Shown here in pieces: positions 46,336 through 55,804 of a stretch of DNA of 64,000 nucleotides; the stretch's first letter is position 1; each line of letters starts with the position of its first letter. The stretch comes from Candidatus Petromonas tenebris (GTDB lineage Bacteria; Bacillota; Clostridia; Peptostreptococcales; Caminicellaceae), in assembly GCA_014236755.1 (NCBI GenBank), contig JACCKY010000002.1:62001-126000 (forward strand). Reading direction: 5' to 3'. The position numbers were made by a program, and so were the translations under genes. The notes below the pieces were generated by a model, which was given only the letters and a program-made list of their open reading frames with translations, was not told the origin of the DNA and did no database searches.

Positions 46336-47475
46336 TTGAAAAAAATTGGACTATACATTCATATACCTTTTTGTTATAAAAAGTGCAGTTACTGTGACTT
46401 TATCTCCTTTAAATATAATGATCAAAATATAGACCAATATGTTAAGGCTCTATTAAAAGAGATTGAACTATATAGCAGTCGGCTGAAAAAATATAAAGTT
46501 AAAACCCTTTTTATCGGTGGAGGAACCCCTTCTGCGTTAACAATAGATAAAATGGATACTATAGTAAATAAGTTATACAAAAGTCTTTCCATAGAGTCGG
46601 GAATTGAATTTTCAGTAGAATCCAATCCTGGAACTCTTACGAAGGAAAAATTAGAAGGATATCTCAAAATAGGTGTGAACAGACTTAGCATTGGACTTCA
46701 GTCATTCAATGATAGAATTCTAAATTCTATAGGCAGAATCCATTCTAAAGAAATATTTTTGAGAAACTATCACACTGCAAGGGATGTGGGATTTGATAAT
46801 ATTAATATTGACCTAATGTACGGGCTTCCTGGGCAATCTTTAAGTGACTGGAAGGATACATTAGAAAAGGTTATAGAACTAAGACCAGAACACATTTCTG
46901 CCTATGCATTAAAAATAGAAGAAGGAACGAGATTTTATGATCTTTATCTTCAAAATAAACTTCATCTGGCTGACGAAGAAGAGGAAAGGGAGATGTATCA
47001 CTATACCATAGAAACATTAAACAAACAAGGGATAGTGCAGTATGAAATTTCTAACTTTGCAAAAGAAGATTATGAATGTGAGCATAATTTGATTTATTGG
47101 AACAATGAGGAATTCCTAGGACTTGGGCTTGCAGCTCATTCATATTTGAATTTCTGTAGGTTTGCTAATACCAATAATTTTGAAGAATATATAAATTTGC
47201 TAAATAATGGAAAGTTGCCAGTAAGCACTAAAGAAAATAAGAGTAGAGAAGATGAAATTTTTGAAACCATGTTCCTTGGACTACGATTAACTAAGGGGGT
47301 CAATGTTAATAAATTTAAAAAAAGGTTTAGACTAAATCCCCTTGAAATATATAAATATAAATTAGATAAAATGATTAAATTAGGATTAATAACTGTAGAT
47401 GAAAATTCTATTAGGTTGACTAGATATGGGATGGATGTATCCAATCAAGTGTTCCTTGAATTTATTCCAGAGTAG
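46336..47475 (+). CDS. hemW: Radical SAM heme chaperone HemW
   Basis: About 379 residues from TTG 46336 (GAGGTG upstream). IGLYIHIPFCYKKCSYCDF carries the CX3CX2C cluster motif, with TLFIGGGTPSAL, NPGTLTKEKL, RLSIGLQSFNDRIL and the C-terminal HemW domain (YEISNFAKEDYECEHNLIYW). The HemW-type HNxxYW motif is present. It was formerly annotated as oxygen-independent coproporphyrinogen oxidase-like. Confidence 0.93.
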   Translation: MKKIGLYIHIPFCYKKCSYCDFISFKYNDQNIDQYVKALLKEIELYSSRLKKYKVKTLFIGGGTPSALTIDKMDTIVNKLYKSLSIESGIEFSVESNPGTLTKEKLEGYLKIGVNRLSIGLQSFNDRILNSIGRIHSKEIFLRNYHTARDVGFDNINIDLMYGLPGQSLSDWKDTLEKVIELRPEHISAYALKIEEGTRFYDLYLQNKLHLADEEEEREMYHYTIETLNKQGIVQYEISNFAKEDYECEHNLIYWNNEEFLGLGLAAHSYLNFCRFANTNNFEEYINLLNNGKLPVSTKENKSREDEIFETMFLGLRLTKGVNVNKFKKRFRLNPLEIYKYKLDKMIKLGLITVDENSIRLTRYGMDVSNQVFLEFIPE

Positions 47476-47496
47476 AAAAAAAAGTCAAAAACAATA

Positions 47497-47525
47497 TTGA
47501 CAAAAATAAGATTAAGTGTTAACTT
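47497..47525 (+). promoter_or_regulatory. Sigma-A promoter of the heat-shock operon
   Basis: TTGACA (47497-47502), a 17-base spacer and TAACTT (47520-47525), with the CIRCE element just downstream. Confidence 0.65.
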
Positions 47526-47539
47526 AAAATCAGAAAAGA

Positions 47540-47566
47540 TTAGCACTCGCTAGATTAGAGTGCTAA
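47540..47566 (+). promoter_or_regulatory. CIRCE operator (HrcA binding site)
   Basis: TTAGCACTC (47540-47548), nine bases, GAGTGCTAA (47558-47566) is a perfect match to the CIRCE consensus. It lies between the promoter and hrcA, so the operon, including the archaeal-like chaperonin, should be repressed by HrcA. Confidence 0.98.
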
Positions 47567-47583
47567 CAATGGGGAGTGGTAAT

Positions 47584-48612
47584 GTGAAGTTGGTAGACAG
47601 AAAATTAAAAATTCTACAAGCCATTATTGATGATTTTATAACTACTGCTCAACCCGTAGGTTCTAGAACTATTGCAAAAAAATATAATTTAGGCATAAGC
47701 TCGGCTACAATTAGAAATGAAATGTCTGATCTTGAGGAAATGGGTTATTTAGTTCAGCCCCATACTTCATCGGGCAGAATACCATCAGATTTAGGATACA
47801 GGCTTTATGTTGATAACTTAATGAAGCAGCAGGAATTGGCAAATAGACAAAAACAATTAATACAGAAGTTATTAATAAATAAAATTTTTGAAATTGAGGA
47901 TCTAGTTCAACAATCCTCAAAGGTGTTATCCAAGATTACCAATTTAACTTCATTAAGTCTATCACCCCAGTTTAAGAAGAGTAAGTTAAAGAATATAAAA
48001 CTGGTACAAGTTGATAATGACAAAGTCCTCTTAATTTTGGTTTCTAGTTCGGGAATAGTAAAAAATGTTATTTTTAGAATCAGCGAAATTTCACAAAGTA
48101 TCTTGAATAAAATATCTAATTTATTACAAGCTAAATTAAAAGGGCTTACTATTGAGGATTTAAATGATGAAGTTATTAATAATCTAAAAAATGAAATTTA
48201 TGAATATAGCACCACAATTGAAGCCCTATTACCTATATTGCGTAATACGCTTTGTGAAATAGATGATAGTGAGATTTACCTTGATGGTATCACAAATATA
48301 TTCAACTTACCTGAGTTTACAGATATTAATAGAGCAAAACAATTTTTATCAACTTTAGAAAAAAAGGAATTGATGTATGAAGTTTTAAAAGATAGTGACC
48401 AAGATGATGTGTGTATCAAGATTGGTCGTGAAAATAAATTAGATGAGATTAAGGACTACAGTGTTATCACTGCTACTTATAAATTGAATGGAAGAGTTAT
48501 TGGAAAAATTGGAGTTATAGGGCCAACCAGAATGAATTATTCTAATATTGTGCCTGTTATGCGATATATAACCGATACGTTATCTGAGATTTTAAAAAAT
48601 ATAAATTTATAA
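47584..48612 (+). CDS. hrcA: Heat-inducible transcription repressor HrcA
   Basis: About 343 residues from GTG 47584 (GGGGAGTGG upstream). Winged helix with SRTIAKKYNLGISSATIRNEMSDLEEMGYL, then GRIPSDLGYRLYVD and the C-terminal GAF-like domain ending KIGVIGPTRMNYSNIVPVM. It represses from the CIRCE element upstream. First gene of the operon with the group III chaperonin, grpE, dnaK and dnaJ. Confidence 0.96.
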   Translation: MKLVDRKLKILQAIIDDFITTAQPVGSRTIAKKYNLGISSATIRNEMSDLEEMGYLVQPHTSSGRIPSDLGYRLYVDNLMKQQELANRQKQLIQKLLINKIFEIEDLVQQSSKVLSKITNLTSLSLSPQFKKSKLKNIKLVQVDNDKVLLILVSSSGIVKNVIFRISEISQSILNKISNLLQAKLKGLTIEDLNDEVINNLKNEIYEYSTTIEALLPILRNTLCEIDDSEIYLDGITNIFNLPEFTDINRAKQFLSTLEKKELMYEVLKDSDQDDVCIKIGRENKLDEIKDYSVITATYKLNGRVIGKIGVIGPTRMNYSNIVPVMRYITDTLSEILKNINL

Positions 48613-48662
48613 CTAACTAAACAACCCATTTGAATTTTAAATAGATTATGTGAGGATAGGAA

Positions 48663-50195
48663 ATGAATATTGGAGAAAGTGAATTTGAAAAAAGCAAATA
48701 TAAATTATCTGCTCTTGAAAATAACATAAAAGCTATAAAATCTGTTGTGTCAGCCGTTGAAGGAACACTAGGTCCTAGAGGTATGGATTGCATGATAGTA
48801 GATGACTATGGTAATGCAATAATTACTAATGATGGCATTACTATTTTAAAGGAGATATCTGTGACTCATCCTGCAGCTAAGTTATTAATAAATTCAGTTA
48901 TGGCTCAAAAAAGAGAGGCAGGAGATGGGACTACTACTTTAACTGTTCTGACAGGTGCACTTTTGGATTCTGCCTTTAAGGCAGCTGAAAAGGGTGTGCC
49001 TATGCATAAGATTATTGATGGACTTAAAAAGGGAATAAAAAAATCTATCGAAATAACAGAATCAGAAAAAATTTTAATTACCGAAGAAAATGAAAACTTA
49101 TTAGAAAAGGTGGCATTTATTTCAGGAAGAGGAAATGAAGACATTTCCCAACTGGTATATAAGGCCTCTGAAATTATTGGTTATAATAGGATGAGAGAAA
49201 AGGAATTTCGCTTATCAGATTGTGTTGAGGTTATAGAAGATGCTGAAAATCAGGTCTTTGGTGGTGTGATTGTAGATAAGAAACCTTTAAATCTTGACAT
49301 GAGTCAAGAATTTGAGGATGTTAAAATTTTGATTCTTGATGATTCGCTGGATGTGGAAGAGTTTCGAAGGGAACTACTGGCTACAGAAGGTGGCTTTAAT
49401 AAGTATCTTGAAAGCGTTGATGAAATAAAAATGTGGGCAGAAAAATTAATAGATTTAAATATAGGTATCGTTCTATGTAGCAGAGGTGTTAACCCTATTG
49501 TTGAACAAATACTTTCTGATGGAGGAGTATGTGTTGTAGATAGGGTTTTATATAGTCAACTGGAAAAGACTGCAAAATATTGTGGTTGCAAGATATTGAA
49601 AAAGAACAGTCTTAGAAAAAGTGTATCAGAATTAAATAGCTACTGTGGTAGAGCAGGAAAAGTAATATATGACAGCGGTAGAGAGCAGCTTAGAATTCAA
49701 TTAGGAAAAGGGAAACCTTACGTTACTATTGTAATTTCTGCATCTACAGCTGAAATTATTAGGGAGAAAGAGAGAATAACAAGGGACGCTGCATCTTCAG
49801 TCCAATTTTCAGTTTGTGACGGAGTTGTTGCAGGTGGAGGAGCCTTTGAAATATATTGTTCAAATCGATTAAAAAAATATAGTGAGTCAATTTATGGTAT
49901 GGAAAAATACGGAGTATATTGTGTAGCTGAAGCATTAAAAAAACCATTTCTGCAAATGGTAGAAAATGCTGGGCTAAATCCCTTGGAAACTTTTGAAAAG
50001 ATTTTAAATGTTACAAATGAACAAGACAAAAAATATTTATCTGTAGATTTTGATAGTGGCAAAGTTAGAGATATGTTAACTGAAAAAGTATTTGATCCCG
50101 CTTCTGTTAAGAAGAGTGTTTTCAAAAAGGCAGGAGAAGTAGCAGAGGCTATTTTAAAAATTAACTTAATTTTAAAGGGTAAAACAAGTAACTAA
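48663..50195 (+). CDS. Archaeal-like (group III) chaperonin
   Basis: 510 residues, clearly thermosome/CCT-like rather than GroEL-like. VEGTLGPRGMDCMIVDDYGN, IITNDGITILKE and THPAAKLLINSV are followed by the nucleotide motif GDGTTT (residues 87-92). The catalytic Asp region RDAASSVQFSVCDGVVAGGG is near 375; AGLNPLETFEKIL and VFDPASVKKSVFKKAGEVA close the equatorial domain. Group III chaperonins, described from Carboxydothermus and a limited set of Firmicutes, form GroES-independent rings encoded inside the dnaK operon. That is exactly this location, between hrcA and grpE. Confidence 0.93.
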   Translation: MNIGESEFEKSKYKLSALENNIKAIKSVVSAVEGTLGPRGMDCMIVDDYGNAIITNDGITILKEISVTHPAAKLLINSVMAQKREAGDGTTTLTVLTGALLDSAFKAAEKGVPMHKIIDGLKKGIKKSIEITESEKILITEENENLLEKVAFISGRGNEDISQLVYKASEIIGYNRMREKEFRLSDCVEVIEDAENQVFGGVIVDKKPLNLDMSQEFEDVKILILDDSLDVEEFRRELLATEGGFNKYLESVDEIKMWAEKLIDLNIGIVLCSRGVNPIVEQILSDGGVCVVDRVLYSQLEKTAKYCGCKILKKNSLRKSVSELNSYCGRAGKVIYDSGREQLRIQLGKGKPYVTIVISASTAEIIREKERITRDAASSVQFSVCDGVVAGGGAFEIYCSNRLKKYSESIYGMEKYGVYCVAEALKKPFLQMVENAGLNPLETFEKILNVTNEQDKKYLSVDFDSGKVRDMLTEKVFDPASVKKSVFKKAGEVAEAILKINLILKGKTSN

Positions 50196-50222
50196 ACTAA
50201 ATAAATATTGGCAGGTGATATT

Positions 50223-50831
50223 ATGGATAATGTGAAAAAAACAAAAGAATTTAACCTAGAAAAAGAAAATGAAGCGACAAAGGGTGATGTTGATAGCAAT
50301 CTTGAAGCTATTCAAGAGGAACTAGTAGAAGAGACTAATGAAGAAAACTGTGAACGCCAATCTGAACCGTTAGAGAATGAAGAAGAAATTAATAAATATA
50401 TAAAAGAAATCGAAGAGTATAAAGATAAATATTTAAGGTTATCAGCTGACTTTCAAAACTACAAAAAAAGAGTTGAAAGGGAAAAAAAAGAAATATATAA
50501 CTATGGCAGTGAAAAAGTTATACTAGATATACTTCCAATTTTAGATAACTTGGAAAGAGCTATCCATTCTGCAGAAAATGATGGCGGTGAAAATAACAAT
50601 TTGAAAAGTGGTATAGAAATGGTTTATAAGCAGTTTATGGATGCCTTAAAAAAACACGGTGTAGAAGTAATAGAGTGTGTTGGTAAAGAGTTTGATCCTA
50701 ATCGGCATCATGCAGTAATGCAGGAGGAATCACAAGAAAGTGATTCTAATATTGTAATTGAAGAATTTCAAAGAGGTTATATGTTGAACTCTAAGGTTAT
50801 CAGACCTAGCATGGTAAAGGTAGCAAAATAG
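50223..50831 (+). CDS. grpE: Nucleotide exchange factor GrpE
   Basis: About 202 residues from ATG 50223 (GCAGGTGAT upstream). An acidic N-terminal tail is followed by the coiled coil (YLRLSADFQNYKKRVEREKK) and C-terminal beta domain (EVIECVGKEFDPNRHHAVMQ, EFQRGYMLNSKVIRPSMVKV). ADP release factor for DnaK. It is 27 bases after the chaperonin gene. Confidence 0.96.
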   Translation: MDNVKKTKEFNLEKENEATKGDVDSNLEAIQEELVEETNEENCERQSEPLENEEEINKYIKEIEEYKDKYLRLSADFQNYKKRVEREKKEIYNYGSEKVILDILPILDNLERAIHSAENDGGENNNLKSGIEMVYKQFMDALKKHGVEVIECVGKEFDPNRHHAVMQEESQESDSNIVIEEFQRGYMLNSKVIRPSMVKVAK

Positions 50832-50934
50832 GGTATAATCATTTAGTATCCTGTTTCATAAGCTATTCTATATAGACTAGTTTATTAAGTATTAAAAGAA
50901 ATAAAATAAAAATTAAAGTTAAGGAGGCACAAAC

Positions 50935-52770
50935 ATGGGAAAGGTTATTGGAATTGATTTAGGAACAACAAACTCATGTGTAGCAGTGTTAGAAGGTGGA
51001 GAGCCTGTAGTAATACCTAATGCTGAGGGTAATAGAACTACACCATCAATAGTTGCATTTGCGAAAAATGGAGAAAGATTAGTTGGTGAAACAGCTAAAA
51101 GACAAGCGATTACAAACCCTGATAGAACAATAATATCAATAAAAAGACATATGGGTACTGACCACAAAGTTAAAATAGATGATAAAGAATATACTCCACA
51201 GGAAATATCAGCTATGATATTACAAAAACTAAAGGCAGATGCAGAAAGCTACCTTGGAGAAGAGGTTACTGATGTAGTCATTACAGTACCCGCATATTTT
51301 ACAGACAGCCAAAGACAGGCTACTAAAGATGCAGGTAAGATTGCAGGATTAAATGTTAGAAGAATAATTAATGAGCCGACTGCAGCGTCATTAGCCTATG
51401 GAATTGATAAAGAAGATCAAAATCAAAAAATATTAGTTTTTGACCTTGGTGGAGGTACATTTGATGTTTCAATATTAGAGCTTGGAGATGGAGTTTTTGA
51501 AGTTATAGCTACAAATGGAAATAACCACTTAGGTGGTGATGATTTTGACAAGGCGATTATGGACTATTTAGCTGAAGAGTTTAAAAAAGAACATGGAATT
51601 GACCTGCGTCAAGATAATATGTCTCTTCAAAGATTAAAAGATGCTGCTGAAAAGGCTAAAAAAGAACTTTCATCAGTTCAAACTACAAATGTAAATCTTC
51701 CATTTATTACTGCATCATCGTCTGGTCCACTTCATTTAAATATGGATTTAACTAGAGCAAAATTTGAACAACTTACTGCCCACTTAGTAGAAGCTACTTT
51801 AGAACCGACTAAAAAAGCTCTTAAAGATGCAAATCTTTCACCTTCAGATATAGATAAGGTTATTTTAGTTGGAGGGTCTACTAGGATCCCAGCGGTTCAG
51901 AGAGCTATTAAAAATGTTATTAATAAAGACCCATACAAAGGAATAAATCCAGATGAATGTGTTGCTGTAGGAGCTGCAATTCAAGCGGGAGTTTTAACAG
52001 GTGAAGTTAAAGACTTGTTACTTTTAGATGTTACTCCACTATCTTTGGGTATAGAAACATTAGGTGGTGTTTTCACTAAGCTAATTGAAAGAAACACAAC
52101 TATACCTACTAAAAAGAGTCAAATATTCTCTACTGCTGCCGATAATCAAACAGCTGTTGATATACATGTGCTTCAAGGCGAAAGACAAATGGCAAAGGAT
52201 AATACTACTCTTGGAAGATTTCAACTTACAGGTATCCCGCCAGCACCAAGAGGTGTACCACAAATAGAGGTTACTTTTGATATCGATGCAAATGGAATAG
52301 TACATGTATCGGCTAAGGATTTAGGAACAGGTAAAGAGCAAAATATTACTATTACTGCTTCAACCAATCTGTCCGAAGAAGAAATTGAAAAGAAGGTTAA
52401 AGAAGCAGAAAAATTTGCTGAAGAAGATAAAAAGAAAAAAGAAGCTATAGAAGCAAGGAATAAGGCAGACTCTTTAGTTTATGAAACGGAAAAGGCCTTA
52501 AAGGAAGTTGGAGATAAAGTTTCAGATGATGAAAAGAAAAAAATAGAAGAGAAATTAGAAGCCCTTAAAAAAGCCTTAGAGGGAGATAATACAGAAGAAA
52601 TTAAAAAGGCTACAGAAGAATTAACTAATGCATTCCACACTTTATCCCAGAAAATGTATCAACAGGCTGCTCAGGAGGCACAGGCCCAAAATGATACAGC
52701 TAAAGACGGAGATAAAAAGAACGACAATGTGGTAGATGCAGATTATGAAGTTGTTGATGATGAAGAGTAA
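50935..52770 (+). CDS. dnaK: Hsp70 chaperone DnaK
   Basis: 611 residues. ATPase signatures are [37 protein letters not shown] and [16 protein letters not shown]. The linker [14 protein letters not shown] is followed by the substrate domain and lid, ending in an acidic tail ([13 protein letters not shown]). AAGGAGG ribosome binding site. Co-operates with DnaJ and GrpE encoded on either side. Confidence 0.98.
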   Translation: MGKVIGIDLGTTNSCVAVLEGGEPVVIPNAEGNRTTPSIVAFAKNGERLVGETAKRQAITNPDRTIISIKRHMGTDHKVKIDDKEYTPQEISAMILQKLKADAESYLGEEVTDVVITVPAYFTDSQRQATKDAGKIAGLNVRRIINEPTAASLAYGIDKEDQNQKILVFDLGGGTFDVSILELGDGVFEVIATNGNNHLGGDDFDKAIMDYLAEEFKKEHGIDLRQDNMSLQRLKDAAEKAKKELSSVQTTNVNLPFITASSSGPLHLNMDLTRAKFEQLTAHLVEATLEPTKKALKDANLSPSDIDKVILVGGSTRIPAVQRAIKNVINKDPYKGINPDECVAVGAAIQAGVLTGEVKDLLLLDVTPLSLGIETLGGVFTKLIERNTTIPTKKSQIFSTAADNQTAVDIHVLQGERQMAKDNTTLGRFQLTGIPPAPRGVPQIEVTFDIDANGIVHVSAKDLGTGKEQNITITASTNLSEEEIEKKVKEAEKFAEEDKKKKEAIEARNKADSLVYETEKALKEVGDKVSDDEKKKIEEKLEALKKALEGDNTEEIKKATEELTNAFHTLSQKMYQQAAQEAQAQNDTAKDGDKKNDNVVDADYEVVDDEE

Positions 52771-52772
52771 TT

Positions 52773-52797
52773 TAAGGCACCCTAAAAGGGTGCCTTA
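52773..52797 (+). terminator. Attenuator-like hairpin between dnaK and dnaJ
   Basis: TAAGGCACCC (52773-52782) and GGGTGCCTTA (52788-52797) form a perfect 10-bp stem without a proper T run. It would reduce, not abolish, read-through into dnaJ or protect the dnaK mRNA end. Confidence 0.6.
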
Positions 52798-52847
52798 TGG
52801 TTGTACGACTATATACTCACGATCCAAAAAAGAAAGGCGGTAGAGAT

Positions 52848-53984
52848 GTGAGTAAAAAAGACTATTACGAAATATTAGGTGTAGACAGGAACGCCGATGA
52901 ACAAGCCATAAAAAAGGCCTATAGAAAACTGGCAATGAAATACCATCCGGATAGAAACCCGGATAATAAGGAAGCTGAGCATAAATTCAAAGAGATAAAT
53001 GAAGCCTATGAAGTTCTTAGCGATAAAGAGAAAAGAGCTATGTATGACCAATTTGGCCATGCCGGAGTAAATGGTAATGGACAAGGTGGCTTTGGAGGTG
53101 GATTTTCAGGCTTCGGAGGTTTTGATGATATTTTTGGTGATATCTTTGATATGTTTGGAGGAGGTTTTTCTTCCAGCAAAAGAAGAAATAGACCTAAAAA
53201 AGGACATGATGTAAAGACAGAGGTTAGATTAACCTTTGAAGAAGCAGCCTTTGGAGTTGATAAAGATATAGAAATAACTAGATATGAAGAATGTAGCACA
53301 TGTCATGGTTCAGGGGCAAAACCCGGAACAGGTTCAAAAACCTGTCCAAAATGTAATGGAGCTGGAGAAATACGATATTCCCAACGAACTCCTTTAGGAC
53401 AGTTTGTAAATGTTAGAACATGTGATATGTGTCATGGTGATGGCAAAATAGTGGATGAACCCTGTGATACCTGCAGAGGGCAGGGTAAAGTTCGAAAGAG
53501 GAGAAAAATTAGTGTTAAAATACCAGCTGGAGTTGATGATGGCTCCGTAATAACTCTAAGGCAAGAGGGAGAACCTGGAGAAAAGGGAGGCCCTCCGGGC
53601 GATCTTTATATAATAGTTAAAATAATCTCCCACAAAATTTTTAAAAGAGATGGCTATGACGTAATTTGTGAAATACCTATTACTTTTGTTCAGGCAGCCC
53701 TTGGAGATGAAATTATTGTTCCTACACTAGACGGTAGAGTAAAATATAAGATCCCAGAAGGAACTCAAAGTGGAACAGTATTTAGATTAAAGGATAAGGG
53801 AATACCGATTTTAAATGGACATGGTAGAGGCGATCAATATGTAAAAGTGATTGTAGAAGTTCCTAAGAGATTAAATGAGGAACAAAAAGAAGTGCTCAGA
53901 AAATTTGCGGAAGTGATGGGAGAAGATGTCCATGAACAGAGAAAGTCATTTTTTGATAAAGTAAAAGATGTTTTTGGAATATAG
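52848..53984 (+). CDS. dnaJ: Co-chaperone DnaJ
   Basis: About 378 residues from GTG 52848; the frame is open upstream but homology starts at [11 protein letters not shown] domain with YHPDRN, a Gly/Phe linker (about 75-115), four zinc-finger repeats ([32 protein letters not shown]) and the C-terminal substrate domains. Stimulates DnaK ATPase. The AAAGGCGGTAGAG region serves as ribosome binding site. Confidence 0.96.
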   Translation: MSKKDYYEILGVDRNADEQAIKKAYRKLAMKYHPDRNPDNKEAEHKFKEINEAYEVLSDKEKRAMYDQFGHAGVNGNGQGGFGGGFSGFGGFDDIFGDIFDMFGGGFSSSKRRNRPKKGHDVKTEVRLTFEEAAFGVDKDIEITRYEECSTCHGSGAKPGTGSKTCPKCNGAGEIRYSQRTPLGQFVNVRTCDMCHGDGKIVDEPCDTCRGQGKVRKRRKISVKIPAGVDDGSVITLRQEGEPGEKGGPPGDLYIIVKIISHKIFKRDGYDVICEIPITFVQAALGDEIIVPTLDGRVKYKIPEGTQSGTVFRLKDKGIPILNGHGRGDQYVKVIVEVPKRLNEEQKEVLRKFAEVMGEDVHEQRKSFFDKVKDVFGI

Positions 53985-54014
53985 TCACCTAGCTTTTGCT
54001 AGGTGATTTCATTT
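53985..54014 (+). terminator. Terminator after dnaJ
   Basis: TCACCTAGC (53985-53993) and GCTAGGTGA (53998-54006) with a TTTT loop, then TTTCATTT. Confidence 0.75.
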
Positions 54015-54096
54015 GTGAAAAAGAATGCCTCTTTTTATTACTAAAATTTTAGGGTATAATAAATTTTAAATAAGCTTTGCCTATGGAGGGAAAATA

Positions 54097-55053
54097 ATGA
54101 AATGGCATGAAATAAAGATTAAAACCACATCTGAATTTGTCGAAGAAATGTCTAATATACTATACGATGCAGGTGTTGGAGGAGTAGTTATTGAAGATCC
54201 CAACGACGATGATCTGATTAGAAGTATACAAGATGATGAAAACTGGGATTATTACGATGAAGATGTACTAAACTTTGAATTTGAAGGTGCAATAGTAAAG
54301 GGATATCTTCCGGAAAGTGAAGATTTACTTGATAAGATCGAATTAATTAAACAAAGTATCAATAACATTTCTAAAAAAGATAGTAAAGTTGGAGAAGTAG
54401 CTACCGCAGAAATTTACGAAGAAGATTGGGCAAATGCATGGAAAAAATATTATAAGCCTAAAAAAATTGGAGAAAAGATTGTTATTAAACCTACATGGGA
54501 AGAGTATGAAAAAGCTGATGAAGAAAAAATAATAGAGCTTGATCCTGGTATGGCTTTCGGAACTGGAACCCACGAAACAACTATAATGTGTATACAATTT
54601 TTAGAAAAGTATATAAAAAACGATAGCCTAGTTTATGACATCGGGTGCGGGAGTGGTATCCTTTCCATAGTGGCTGCAAAGCTTGGCGCTAAAAAGGTAA
54701 TTGGAGTAGACTATGATGAGGTAGCTTGTAAAGTTTCAAAGGAAAATGTTAAAACTAACTCAGTTGAAAATATTGTCGAAATAAGGCATGGTAACTTAAT
54801 GGATGTAGTTGAAGGCAAAGCCGACATCATTGTAGCTAATATAATTGCTGAGGTAATTAAAATACTAGCAAAAAATATAGTTGAATTTATGAAGCCTGAT
54901 ACAGTCTTTATAGCATCCGGTATTATTTTAGATAAGATTGAAGAAGTAACTAATGTACTTAAAATAAATGGTCTTGAGGTAATAACTGTTGAAAAACAAG
55001 GAGAATGGGCAGCAATATTGTCAAAAATAAAAGTAGGGGATAAAGGTGAATAG
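54097..55053 (+). CDS. prmA: Ribosomal protein L11 methyltransferase
   Basis: 318 residues. N-terminal L11-recognition domain (MKWHEIKIKTTSEFVEEM), then the SAM-dependent fold with LDPGMAFGTGTHETT, VYDIGCGSGILSIVAAKLGA and DIIVANIIAEVI. Trimethylates L11. Conserved downstream neighbour of dnaJ. Its end overlaps rsmE by 8 bases. Confidence 0.96.
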   Translation: MKWHEIKIKTTSEFVEEMSNILYDAGVGGVVIEDPNDDDLIRSIQDDENWDYYDEDVLNFEFEGAIVKGYLPESEDLLDKIELIKQSINNISKKDSKVGEVATAEIYEEDWANAWKKYYKPKKIGEKIVIKPTWEEYEKADEEKIIELDPGMAFGTGTHETTIMCIQFLEKYIKNDSLVYDIGCGSGILSIVAAKLGAKKVIGVDYDEVACKVSKENVKTNSVENIVEIRHGNLMDVVEGKADIIVANIIAEVIKILAKNIVEFMKPDTVFIASGIILDKIEEVTNVLKINGLEVITVEKQGEWAAILSKIKVGDKGE

Positions 55054-55804
55054 ATTTTTTGTAAAGCAAGATAATATCTTTGAGGACCGAAATAATATAA
55101 TAATAAACAATCCGGAAGATGTTAGACATCTAAGCAAAGTTTTAAGACTTGCGCAGGGTGATCAAATAGAAATTTCCGATATGAATAACAAGGAATACAT
55201 AGCTGAAATAATAAATATAGACAAGAACTCAGCCGCATGCAGAATCATTAAAAGTTTCATTTCGGATAAAGAGCCACCGATAGAAATTATACTTTTTCAA
55301 TCTGTTCCAAAATCTAATAAAATGGATTTTATAGTTCAAAAAAGCGTTGAAATTGGTGTAAAAAAAATAATTCCGATTTTAACTGAGAGATGCATAGTCA
55401 AAATCAAAGATAAAAAATCTGAAAATAAAAAAGTTGATAGATGGCAGAAAATTGCCATGGAGTCTGCTAAACAATGTAAAAGAGCTATATTGCCCCAAGT
55501 AGAAAGTGTATTAGATTTTTCAGATATAGAAAAAAGAGTCAAAGATTTTGATTTAATCTTAATTCCCTATGAGTTGGAAAGAAAAAGAGGAATTAAAAGT
55601 ATTATAAAAAGTAAATCAAACTATAAAAAAGTTGGGATTATAATTGGACCAGAGGGCGGATTTTCCGATGAAGAAGTTAGAAATGCCATAAATTGGGGAA
55701 TTGAACCCATAAGTTTAGGTCCACGTATCCTAAGAACAGAAACTGCTGGAATTGTAACTGCCAGTATACTTATGTATGAATTAGGAGATTTAGGAGGTAG
55801 CTAA
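55046..55804 (+). CDS. rsmE: 16S rRNA (uracil-1498-N3) methyltransferase
   Basis: 252 residues. PUA-like N-terminal domain (HLSKVLRLAQGDQIEI), SPOUT knot with LFQSVPKSNKMDFIVQKSVE, IIGPEGGFSDEEV and LGPRILRTETA. Overlaps prmA and abuts mtaB, so the three are translationally coupled. Confidence 0.95.
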   Translation: MNRFFVKQDNIFEDRNNIIINNPEDVRHLSKVLRLAQGDQIEISDMNNKEYIAEIINIDKNSAACRIIKSFISDKEPPIEIILFQSVPKSNKMDFIVQKSVEIGVKKIIPILTERCIVKIKDKKSENKKVDRWQKIAMESAKQCKRAILPQVESVLDFSDIEKRVKDFDLILIPYELERKRGIKSIIKSKSNYKKVGIIIGPEGGFSDEEVRNAINWGIEPISLGPRILRTETAGIVTASILMYELGDLGGS

